Assembly: GCA_903873585.1 (NCBI GenBank) | Contig: CAIQOV010000039.1 | Location: forward strand, 1 to 47,120 | Reading direction: 5' to 3' | Length of the DNA stretch: 47,120 bases | From: an uncultured Rhodobacterales bacterium | GTDB taxonomy: Bacteria; Pseudomonadota; Alphaproteobacteria; Rhodobacterales; Rhodobacteraceae | In this document: positions 41,472 through 47,120 of the stretch, piece after piece | Numbering within the stretch: the stretch's first letter is position 1 | Layout of the letters: the number at the start of each line of letters is the position of its first letter | Translations under genes and position numbers: made by a program | The notes under the pieces: model-generated | The model's database searches: none | What the model was told of the DNA's origin: nothing | What the model saw: only the letters and a program-made list of their open reading frames with translations

Positions 41472-43106
41472 ATGAAGGTCGAACTTTACAACCATATCGT
41501 CAAAGCGGGCCTGACCCGTCGCGGCGTTCTGAAAGGCGCCGCTTCGGTTGGCGCTTTGTCGATGATGGGCAGCCTAATGGGCGCCAAAGCCGCACTGGCC
41601 CAAGACGATCTGCGCCAGCAGATCTTGGCCATTCCGGGTGTGGGCAACGGCTCTCCGACGGATGCCGATTGGCAAAAAGTGGGCGAGTTGTGCTTGGGCG
41701 CTACCAAAGCCAACGTGGCTGAAGGCGAGTTTGCCGGTGTTGAACTGACCTTTATGGGTCTGAACAACCAAAACCTGCACAACCTGCTGTTCCGCGGTTT
41801 CCTGACCTCGTGGGAAGCCTACACCGGTGCCAAGATCAACTGGATCGACCTTGCACAGGCCGACTATAACCCGCGCCTGCAGCAAGCGATTGCCACCGGC
41901 ACGGTTGACTTCGACATCATCGAAATGGGCGCGCCCTTCGAAGGCGACACCGCTGGCAAAGGCCTGCTGGACGAGATGCCCGATTGGGTCAAAGCCCAAA
42001 TCGACATGGACGATTATGTGAGCTACCTCAAAGCGCCGGTTGGCACTTGGGCTGGCAAAACCTACCGCATCACGGTGGACGGCGACTGCCACACCTTCGC
42101 TTACCGCAAAGACTATTTCGGCGAAGGCTCGATCTCGGGCATGGCTGAAGCTCCGACCACTTGGCAGGGCGTGAACGCTTATTCCGCCGCCGTCAAAGGC
42201 CAAAAAGACCCGCTGACCGGCCAAGACGCCGTGGGCTATCTTGACCCGCTCAAGGGCTGGGGCGGCTTTGGCTTCTACTTCTTGGAAGACCGCGCTTCGG
42301 CCTATGCCAAGCACCCGGCTGACCCGGCATGGCTGTTTGACCCGGACACAATGAAGCCGCGCGTCAACAACCCCGCTTGGGTTCAGGCGATCCAGGACGT
42401 GATGGACAACATCCCGAACCTGCCCGCCGACCAGATCAACGCCGACCCCGGCACGACCGCGTTCCAGCAGTTCTTGGCTGGCACGGGTTCGGGCATCTGC
42501 TGGTGGGGCGACGTGGGTTCCAACGCCAAAACCTCTGACTCGTCGGTTGTGGGCGACGTTGTGGGCTTCTCGATCAACCCCGGTTCGGAAAAGGTCTACA
42601 ACTCGAAGACCGGCGAATGGGAAACCCCCGAGGGCGGCAACTTCGCGCCGAACATGGCCTATCTGGGCTGGGGCATCTATGTCACCAACCGCGTGTCGGG
42701 CGACGAGAAAAAGCGCAAAGCGGCATGGTCGGCAGCTGCCCACCTTGGCGGCAAAGACATCTCGCTGTGGACCGCTGCTTACCCGTCGGGCTTCCAGCCC
42801 TATCGCAACAGCCACTTCTCGTATGACGAATGGGCTGCGGCTGGGTATGACAAGGCGTTTGTCGAAGACTACCTTGGTTCGAACGCTGACAGCTACAACC
42901 ACCCGAACGCCGCGATTGAACCCCGTATCCCCGGCATCTTCCAGTACTACTCGGTCGCCGAGGATGAACTGGCCAAGGGCTATGCTGGCCAATACAAATC
43001 GGCACAAGAAACCGCCGACGCGATTGCCGCCGCTTGGGAGAAGATCACCGACCAAATCGGTCGCGATGGTCAGATCGCTTTGTACAAAGCCTCGCTGGGC
43101 ATGTGA
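41472..43106 (+). CDS. Sugar ABC transporter solute-binding protein, Tat-exported
   Basis: This is a 544-residue periplasmic protein. The N terminus has a twin-arginine signal, LTRRGVLKGAASVGALSMMG, ending near AALAQDD. The mature part looks like a large extracellular solute-binding protein of the sugar type: YNPRLQQAIATGTVDFDIIE and late YSVAEDELAKGYAGQYKSAQ. GGGAGG at 41461-41466 fixes the start; an out-of-frame ATG lies four bases earlier. It diverges from its ATPase. Two hairpins follow the stop. Its permease partner is probably the gene that begins at 46384. Confidence 0.88.
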   Translation: MKVELYNHIVKAGLTRRGVLKGAASVGALSMMGSLMGAKAALAQDDLRQQILAIPGVGNGSPTDADWQKVGELCLGATKANVAEGEFAGVELTFMGLNNQNLHNLLFRGFLTSWEAYTGAKINWIDLAQADYNPRLQQAIATGTVDFDIIEMGAPFEGDTAGKGLLDEMPDWVKAQIDMDDYVSYLKAPVGTWAGKTYRITVDGDCHTFAYRKDYFGEGSISGMAEAPTTWQGVNAYSAAVKGQKDPLTGQDAVGYLDPLKGWGGFGFYFLEDRASAYAKHPADPAWLFDPDTMKPRVNNPAWVQAIQDVMDNIPNLPADQINADPGTTAFQQFLAGTGSGICWWGDVGSNAKTSDSSVVGDVVGFSINPGSEKVYNSKTGEWETPEGGNFAPNMAYLGWGIYVTNRVSGDEKKRKAAWSAAAHLGGKDISLWTAAYPSGFQPYRNSHFSYDEWAAAGYDKAFVEDYLGSNADSYNHPNAAIEPRIPGIFQYYSVAEDELAKGYAGQYKSAQETADAIAAAWEKITDQIGRDGQIALYKASLGM

Positions 43107-43113
43107 TCAGGCT

Positions 43114-43134
43114 GGATGGGCCACTGGCCCATCC
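43114..43134 (+). other. Stem-loop after the binding-protein gene
   Basis: GGATGGGCC and GGCCCATCC pair with a loop of ACT, eight bases past the stop. There is no T-run, so it may protect the 3' end of the abundant binding-protein mRNA. Confidence 0.55.
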
Positions 43135-43146
43135 GCCGACACACCA

Positions 43147-43178
43147 AGCGCGCCGGGAAACCGGCGCGCTTTTTCTTT
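43147..43178 (+). terminator. Rho-independent terminator of the binding-protein gene
   Basis: AGCGCGCCGG and CCGGCGCGCT form a 10-bp stem with a GAAA loop, followed by TTTTCTTT. It would end the plus-strand transcript before the puc operon and explains why the permease needs its own promoter. Confidence 0.9.
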
Positions 43179-43197
43179 GCGCACAAGGCATGAAAAA

Positions 43198-43222
43198 ACG
43201 GCGCAGGCAAACCCTGCGCCGT
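43198..43222 (-). terminator. Rho-independent terminator of the puc operon
   Basis: ACGGCGCAGG and CCTGCGCCGT form a 10-bp stem around CAAAC. On the minus strand it is followed by six T residues. It lies 24 bases past the stop of the last minus-strand gene (43246). Confidence 0.9.
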
Positions 43223-43245
43223 TGATTTAGACCGCGTGTGAAACC

Positions 43246-43833
43246 TTAGCGGTGGTAAATCGTACCCAAACCGAAGATCGAAGACATCAACTTGCCGCCC
43301 GAAATCGCCGAGCGTTTGGTGGCAGGCGTTGACACCAGCTTCATCGGCCAGAAGCTTTTCGACATATAGGCCCCGCCGCGCATCACCGCCGACTTGGGCC
43401 GGTTGCGCGAAATCGGGTTCTTGCTGAAGATAAAGCCATGCGGCAGGCTGCCGTGTTCGTTGGTCAGCATCAAAGCGCCGCCCTTGATCACCGAATTGGC
43501 ATAGGCCGGATCAACCGCTTCGCTGATATAGGCGTCTTCATCATGCACGCCGCAAGCGATAGACGGTGTGCGCCCCACAATCTTGGCAACCTTGCGCGCA
43601 GCGCCCACCGGATTGAAGCCCGCTTCCACCACCAAAAGGGTCTTTGCCCCCTTCATCGCCGCCGCATATTTCGCTGCCGAGTCCGACGGCACGCGCGCGG
43701 CCTTCATCGCGCCGGCATCGGCTTTACCGATCAAGGTTATGCTGTCAGCATTTATTCCACCGCTGACAAGGGCAGCAGCGACTGTGTCAGCCGTGGTCTT
43801 ATCCGCGTAAAGTCGGGTAATGATCGTTGTCAT
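43246..43833 (-). CDS. Unknown 195-residue protein, last gene of the puc operon
   Basis: This is a soluble protein with no signal peptide. The N terminus MTTIITRLYADKTTADTVAA followed by LVSGGINADSITLIG looks like the ferredoxin-like start of general-stress-protein-17M domains. The middle is Ala/Lys/Gly rich (SAAKYAAAMKGAKTLLVVEAG). The C-terminal 60 residues are strongly basic, with NPISRNRPKSAVMRGGAY. GGGAGAAGG precedes the ATG. It follows pucC by 58 bases on the same strand and precedes a strong terminator, so it is very probably transcribed with puc. It takes the place of pucDE in R. capsulatus but does not look like them. Its function is unknown; a role in LH2 assembly is inference. Confidence 0.75.
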   Translation of the reverse strand: MTTIITRLYADKTTADTVAAALVSGGINADSITLIGKADAGAMKAARVPSDSAAKYAAAMKGAKTLLVVEAGFNPVGAARKVAKIVGRTPSIACGVHDEDAYISEAVDPAYANSVIKGGALMLTNEHGSLPHGFIFSKNPISRNRPKSAVMRGGAYMSKSFWPMKLVSTPATKRSAISGGKLMSSIFGLGTIYHR

Positions 43834-43891
43834 GTGGCACCTTCTCCCTTTGTCATTCGTTGGGTTTATCTTGGCTTGGTATTGTCATCTG

Positions 43892-45322
43892 TCAACTGGC
43901 ATTGCCCTTGGCAAAGCCATCCTGCGCGGGCTGTGGCTGGGCTTGGGGCGATGCAGCACGCCCGAAGATCGGAAAGGCCAACAAAAGGGCCAGCACCAAC
44001 AACCCGATCTCTAGGAAAAACACCGGAATATAGGCCCCCGCCGAATGCACCCCCGCGCCACCGCTTTGCAGCCTGTCGCGCAAAAAGCCCCCCACGGCAA
44101 TCGAGGCCCCTGCCGAGGTCGTCTGCACCGCCCCCCAAGCGCCCAGCGACAGCCCGATCTGGTCGCGCGGCGCAGAGCGCATTGTGGTCGTCAACGTGCC
44201 ATGGCCAAACAGGCCCGCCCCAAAACCCGCAGCCAGTGTCGCCACAATCAGCACCGCGATTGACAGCATATGGGCCGACAGGATGATCAGGCCAAAAGCC
44301 GGCACACCGATCAGCGCGCCGTAAATCGCCACATCAATCGGCCGCGCCCCCCGCGCCATCCAGCGCGAGGCCATGGTAAAGCCGACCAAAGTGCCCAAGG
44401 CAAGGTAAACGGTCAGGCGCGTCGTTTCGGCCACGCTCATCTGCAAGACTTGGCCGCCGAAGGGTTCCATCAGCACATCCGCCATTCCAAAACCCGCTGT
44501 GCCAAAGGCGATGATCGCCAAAAGCCGCACCAAACCGGGCCGCGCTGACAGCTTGGCCCAAGCCTGCGCAAAGCTTGGCTCTGGCCCGCGTGGGGCATTG
44601 CCGCGCACACGGTCGCGCGCCTCTTGTTTCCACATGGCAAGGCCGTTCAACACCACAGTCAAAACCGCCGAACCTTGGATCACTTGGATCAGGCGCAAGG
44701 GTGAGTAGTGTTCCAACGCCGCCCCATAGGTAAAGGCGCTGACGATCATGCCGGCCAGCAGGCTGACATACATCAGGCCCACGACCTTGGGCTGATCTTC
44801 TTCTTCAACCAAGTCGGTCGCCAAGGCCAGACCCACGGTTTGCACCATATGCACCCCCGCGCCGACCAGCAAGAACGCCAAAGCCGCCCCCACTTCGCCA
44901 ATCCAATGCGGCGCTTGGGCCGCTTTGCCGTAGCCTGACAGAACCAGCAAAGCAAAAGGCATGATCGCAAAGCCGCCAAATTGCAGCATGGTGCCTTTGT
45001 AAATATAGGGCAAACGCCGCAACCCTAGGGCAGATTTGAAATTGTCAGACTTAAACCCGATCAGCGCGCGAAATGGCGCAAAGACCAAAGGCAGCGCCAG
45101 CATCGCGCCCACCAGCGTGGCAGGCACGCTAAGTTCAACGATCATCACCCGATTTAGCGTGCCCACCATCAGCACCAGCGCCATGCCAACCGTCACCTGA
45201 AACAATGACAGGCGCAAAAGGCGCGACAGGGGTACCGCCTCACTCGCCGCGTCGGCGAAGGGCAGGTATTTCATACCAAAGGCCGAAATCTTACGGACGG
45301 CAAAGCTTTTGATGTTGATCAT
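43892..45322 (-). CDS. pucC: PucC, LH2 assembly protein of the BCD/MFS family
   Basis: This is a 476-residue membrane protein with about twelve helices. The N-terminal LSRLLRLSLFQVTVGMALVL and VPLVFAPFRALIGFKSDN-like region (LPLVFAPFRALIGFKSDNF), together with RRLPYIYKGTMLQFGGFAIM, are typical of PucC/LhaA/bacteriochlorophyll-delivery proteins. The family helps assemble light-harvesting complex 2. It follows pucBA on the same strand after a 129-base gap full of hairpins, which would lower pucC expression relative to pucBA. Confidence 0.93.
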   Translation of the reverse strand: MINIKSFAVRKISAFGMKYLPFADAASEAVPLSRLLRLSLFQVTVGMALVLMVGTLNRVMIVELSVPATLVGAMLALPLVFAPFRALIGFKSDNFKSALGLRRLPYIYKGTMLQFGGFAIMPFALLVLSGYGKAAQAPHWIGEVGAALAFLLVGAGVHMVQTVGLALATDLVEEEDQPKVVGLMYVSLLAGMIVSAFTYGAALEHYSPLRLIQVIQGSAVLTVVLNGLAMWKQEARDRVRGNAPRGPEPSFAQAWAKLSARPGLVRLLAIIAFGTAGFGMADVLMEPFGGQVLQMSVAETTRLTVYLALGTLVGFTMASRWMARGARPIDVAIYGALIGVPAFGLIILSAHMLSIAVLIVATLAAGFGAGLFGHGTLTTTMRSAPRDQIGLSLGAWGAVQTTSAGASIAVGGFLRDRLQSGGAGVHSAGAYIPVFFLEIGLLVLALLLAFPIFGRAASPQAQPQPAQDGFAKGNAS

Positions 45323-45376
45323 CGGGTGCGGGCCATTTTGCTAAGGTCGCGCCAAAGGCGCGCCAGTCAAGGACGG

Positions 45377-45411
45377 GTGGGGCCCGCGTGCCACAGGACA
45401 CGAGGCCCCAC
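45377..45411 (-). other. Long stem-loop between pucA and pucC
   Basis: GTGGGGCC and GGCCCCAC pair over 8 bp, with an inner CGTG/CACG stem. Two smaller hairpins flank it: CGCGCC-AAA-GGCGCG near 45350 and GCCCC/GGGGC near 45428-45442. In puc and puf operons such structures stabilise the pigment-protein mRNA and reduce read-through to downstream genes. Confidence 0.65.
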
Positions 45412-45451
45412 ACCTGACGCTGTAGCGCCCCCAAAACAGGGGCACTGACAG

Positions 45452-45760
45452 CTAGTTCAAAGTTCCCGCCGCAACGGGGGCCTGCAGAACCGCATGAGCC
45501 GTGCTGCCATCGGGCATCACGATCAGCACATCTTGCGAGCCGGGGGCCAGATAGGCTGCATTCGCAGGTTCTGTGCCCATGGTCGGCAAAATTGCTTCAG
45601 CGGTTGTTCCCAAGGTCTTGCCCGACGCGAAGTCTTCGAACCAATGGGTTTTGCTCAACACCATCACATGGACGGCGAAAGAGCCTACGGCCACTGCCCC
45701 AAGAAACAGCGGAACGCCGATATTGGGGCTGACCACGAGCCACATCTTTGCATTGTTCAT
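45452..45760 (-). CDS. pucA: LH2 alpha chain with C-terminal extension
   Basis: This is a 102-residue protein. Residues 1-46 match LH2 alpha chains in register with R. sphaeroides PucA: WLVV near residue 7, GVPLFLG, and H31, the bacteriochlorophyll ligand in the single membrane helix, then W40. Positions 44 and 45, which are Tyr-Tyr in R. sphaeroides, are Phe and Ala here. Residues 47-102 form an Ala/Pro/Thr-rich tail not found in short alpha chains. AAGGGG lies before the ATG, ten bases past the pucB stop. Confidence 0.93.
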   Translation of the reverse strand: MNNAKMWLVVSPNIGVPLFLGAVAVGSFAVHVMVLSKTHWFEDFASGKTLGTTAEAILPTMGTEPANAAYLAPGSQDVLIVMPDGSTAHAVLQAPVAAGTLN

Positions 45761-45770
45761 GATGTGCCCC

Positions 45771-45926
45771 TTAGCCCAGCCATGGGGTGGAAACGGCCAC
45801 CAGAATATGTGCGATCAGGGCGATAACCCCAAACACACGGGTGCCGTCGATGAGGTAGCTGTGAACTTCCTCAGCTTCTCTCAGGGTCAAGCCGGTCGGC
45901 CAGACCTTGTCAGGATCGTTGGACAT
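45771..45926 (-). CDS. pucB: LH2 beta chain
   Basis: This is a 51-residue protein, the same length as R. sphaeroides PucB. It keeps KVWPTGLT, EAEEVH (His22 near the B800 region), GTRVFG and the bacteriochlorophyll ligand H40 in ALIAH, and ends STPWLG. GGAGGA precedes the ATG and rules out the longer upstream reading. It is the first gene of the operon. Two tandem PpsR/CrtJ sites lie 120-163 bases before its start. Confidence 0.97.
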   Translation of the reverse strand: MSNDPDKVWPTGLTLREAEEVHSYLIDGTRVFGVIALIAHILVAVSTPWLG

Positions 45927-46045
45927 TGAAATTTCCTCCGTGCCCTCGTCGTCTTTTTTGCTTGGACGGACTGACGACCTTCCCTCCGCCCGGCACGGTG
46001 GCCTTTGGAACCCAGTCCCGCGTGCAGCCTTGCCCGTGGGCAGTT

Positions 46046-46063
46046 TGTCACTTATTGTGTACA
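46046..46063. promoter_or_regulatory. PpsR/CrtJ site 1 (TGT-N12-ACA)
   Basis: TGTCACTTATTGTGTACA matches TGT-N12-ACA, the binding motif of the PpsR/CrtJ photosynthesis repressor. It is nearer to pucB than the second site. Confidence 0.75.
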
Positions 46064-46071
46064 CTGGCAAC

Positions 46072-46089
46072 TGTAAGTTTGATGTTACA
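46072..46089. promoter_or_regulatory. PpsR/CrtJ site 2 (TGT-N12-ACA)
   Basis: TGTAAGTTTGATGTTACA matches TGT-N12-ACA and has extended arms TGTAA/TTACA. It lies eight bases from site 1, the spacing known for cooperative binding of two CrtJ/PpsR molecules at bch and puc promoters. Confidence 0.8.
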
Positions 46090-46347
46090 TTTTTTCGCGA
46101 TCTTTCAGATAAGCCTATGACTCTGCTAACATAAGTCACATTTTTTCCGTGCCTTGCCTTCCTAACCCGCCAAATGGCCAAAGAGGAAAATCTAGCCATT
46201 TCAGATTTTTTGCAGCAAATTTTCGGATTTCGCGGTCAAAGGCAAAGCCTCGCCCCCCGATTCCACAGCCAAAATCCGTGCTGAAAGCTGCTGCAACGCC
46301 TTGTGCTGCCCACGTCAGTTCCCCCTTCCATGGCAGGCATCGCTTCG

Positions 46348-46359
46348 CTAACATGTCAG
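46348..46359. promoter_or_regulatory. Second copy of the sugar-locus operator (CTAACATGTCAG)
   Basis: It differs from the palindrome at 41297 by one base, and the two flanking bases CG are the same in both. It lies 24 bases before the permease ATG. Two copies before genes of one transporter point to a shared regulator. Confidence 0.6.
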
Positions 46360-46383
46360 TGGGAAATCTTGGGTGGGTTTGGG

Positions 46384-47120
46384 ATGAGCGAAGGCGATCT
46401 TCTTCATGTCGTGGCAAGCGACAACATCGGCCCAACAAGGCGCAGCCTTGGGCTGGCGCTGATCTGGGGCTCGCCTGCGGTGTTGGCCTTGGTGGCTTTG
46501 GCGCAGGTGATGCAGGTTTGGGGCGGCTATGACTTTGGCTTCACCAACTGGCGGCCCACACTTTACGCCTATGTGCTCTATGCCGTTTGCCTGTGCTGGG
46601 GTCAGGTGCTGGTCAAAGGCGAACAGGGCAAGCGCATTTTGTTCGTGCTGCCCGCCGCTTTGTTTGTGGTGTCGCTGACCGTCTTTCCGCTGCTGTTCGG
46701 GCTGATCATCGCCTTTTCCAACTGGAACCTGTCTTCACCGGACGGCCGCCAGTTCAACGGTGTGGCGAACTTGGTGCAGATGTGGAACGATCCGTTCTAC
46801 TGGAACGCGCTGACCAATATGGTCTGGTATGTGCTGGCGATTTTGCCGGAATATGTCGTGGCCTTTGCGCTGGCGCTGATGCTGAACGCCGAGATCCGCG
46901 GGCGCAAGTTCTTCCGTGTGGCCTTTTTGATGCCCTTGATGCTGTCACCGGTTGCCGTGTCTTGGATGATCGGCAAATCGATGATGGAAACCCGCTTTGG
47001 CCCCTTGGCCAATCTGATGAAGCATCTGGGCTGGGCAGAGCCATCGTTCTTCTCATCCCCGTGGATCGCCAAATCCACCATGATGCTGATGGATGCGTGG
47101 ACGTTTATTCCCTTCATGAT
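46384..47120 (+). CDS. Sugar ABC transporter permease (MalF-type), cut by the window edge
   Basis: At least 245 residues of an inner-membrane permease are in view; the end lies outside the window. The N-terminal 85 residues carry two extra helices (LALIWGSPAVLALVALAQVM, and the YAYVLYAVCLCWGQVLV stretch) before the usual start of sugar permeases, ILFVLPAALFVVSLTVFPLL followed by FSNWNL. NALTNMVWYVLAILPEYVVA and EIRGRKFFRVAFLMPLMLSP match MalF-like proteins. The site GGGTGGG before the ATG is moderate. Its ATPase and binding protein are probably those at 40154 and 41472. Confidence 0.85.
   Translation, partial: MSEGDLLHVVASDNIGPTRRSLGLALIWGSPAVLALVALAQVMQVWGGYDFGFTNWRPTLYAYVLYAVCLCWGQVLVKGEQGKRILFVLPAALFVVSLTVFPLLFGLIIAFSNWNLSSPDGRQFNGVANLVQMWNDPFYWNALTNMVWYVLAILPEYVVAFALALMLNAEIRGRKFFRVAFLMPLMLSPVAVSWMIGKSMMETRFGPLANLMKHLGWAEPSFFSSPWIAKSTMMLMDAWTFIPFM

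Larger units (their letters stand above)
45927..46383. other. 457-base divergent control region between pucB and the sugar permease gene
   Basis: This stretch holds no convincing gene. It contains the pucB ribosome site, two PpsR/CrtJ palindromes (46046-46089), an AT-rich inverted repeat AAAATCT/AGATTTT at 46187-46209, and a copy of the sugar-locus operator at 46348-46359, 24 bases before the permease ATG. The puc promoter should overlap the PpsR sites. The permease promoter is expected just before or over the operator, but no strong -35/-10 pair is evident. Confidence 0.7.

Noticed and set aside
41574-43055. 493-codon open frame on the minus strand opposite the sugar-binding protein
   Set aside because: It mirrors a Tat-exported protein with strong codon bias; the reverse frame is free of stops because of that bias, not because it is a gene.
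46125-46132. GCTAACAT near the puc promoter, like half of the sugar-locus operator
   Set aside because: Only half of the palindrome is present (followed by AAGT), so it is probably chance.
43200-46150. Direct repeats or mobile-element ends around the puc operon
   Set aside because: I looked for target-site duplications or terminal repeats at both edges and saw none; the insertion idea rests on gene order and the shared operator only.
46187-46209. AAAATCT/AGATTTT inverted repeat as a terminator
   Set aside because: The stem is AT-rich and the T residues are part of the stem; there is no gene directly upstream on the plus strand to end.
1-47120. CRISPR arrays, IS elements, phage genes, rRNA and riboswitches
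   Set aside because: No regularly spaced repeats, transposase or integrase motifs, rRNA signatures or recognisable riboswitch cores were seen on either strand.

Overview
The window reads as a chromosomal segment of a photosynthetic alphaproteobacterium of the Rhodobacterales (Rhodobacter/Roseobacter group). Evidence: high GC, GapR (DUF2312), a pucBAC light-harvesting operon with tandem PpsR/CrtJ sites, a perfect FNR-type box, RutR-type operators, and proteobacterial inositol genes with IolR-type operators. I saw no transposase, integrase, phage gene, rRNA or CRISPR array.

Layout. 1-3.0 kb: tRNA-Thr(UGU), an orphan iron-type ABC permease, GapR, two small proteins and a DksA/TraR zinc-finger protein. 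3.1-5.3 kb: a sulfide/persulfide module (persulfide dioxygenase, two YeeE/YedE-type proteins, the second read in frame into a DUF442 sulfurtransferase). 5.4-6.5 kb: an orphan FliM/FliN-like protein. 6.6-15.7 kb: a reductive-pyrimidine-type locus (M20 amidohydrolase, a 35-residue micro-ORF, dihydropyrimidinase, NMT1-type ABC transporter with a small DMT protein), two RutR-like regulators, two RutR-like operators, a DUF336 protein and a cupin. 15.8-17.7 kb: Kup potassium uptake. 17.8-23.4 kb: myo-inositol genes iolB, iolD, iolC and an RpiR-type regulator, with GGAA-N6-TTCC operators before iolC and before the regulator. 23.5-26.5 kb: an FMN/4Fe-4S/FAD oxidoreductase and an MDR-family reductase. 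26.7-29.4 kb: a tightly coupled three-gene operon of a pentameric ligand-gated ion channel homologue, a ROK sugar kinase and an inositol-monophosphatase-family enzyme. 29.5-34.4 kb: glutaryl-CoA dehydrogenase divergent from a LysR regulator, then two flavoprotein oxidases.

34.5-47.1 kb: a sugar-utilisation locus. Eight minus-strand genes (UgpC-type ATPase, SGNH hydrolase, RbsD/FucU, ribokinase, Rrf2 regulator, class I aldolase, Gfo/Idh/MocA dehydrogenase, PfkB kinase) diverge from a Tat-exported solute-binding protein. Its probable permease partner is cut by the right edge and lies 3.3 kb beyond the binding protein. Between them sits the minus-strand light-harvesting operon pucB-pucA-pucC plus a 195-residue gene of unknown function. 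A near-identical palindromic operator (CTAACATGTYAG) lies before both the binding protein and the permease, which supports one regulon split by the puc operon.

Most striking points: the channel-kinase-phosphatase operon; the LH2 alpha chain with F44/A45 and a 50-residue tail; the unknown fourth puc gene; the in-frame PmpB-DUF442 junction; and several clean operators that link regulators to targets. All functions are read from sequence patterns alone; no database search was run.
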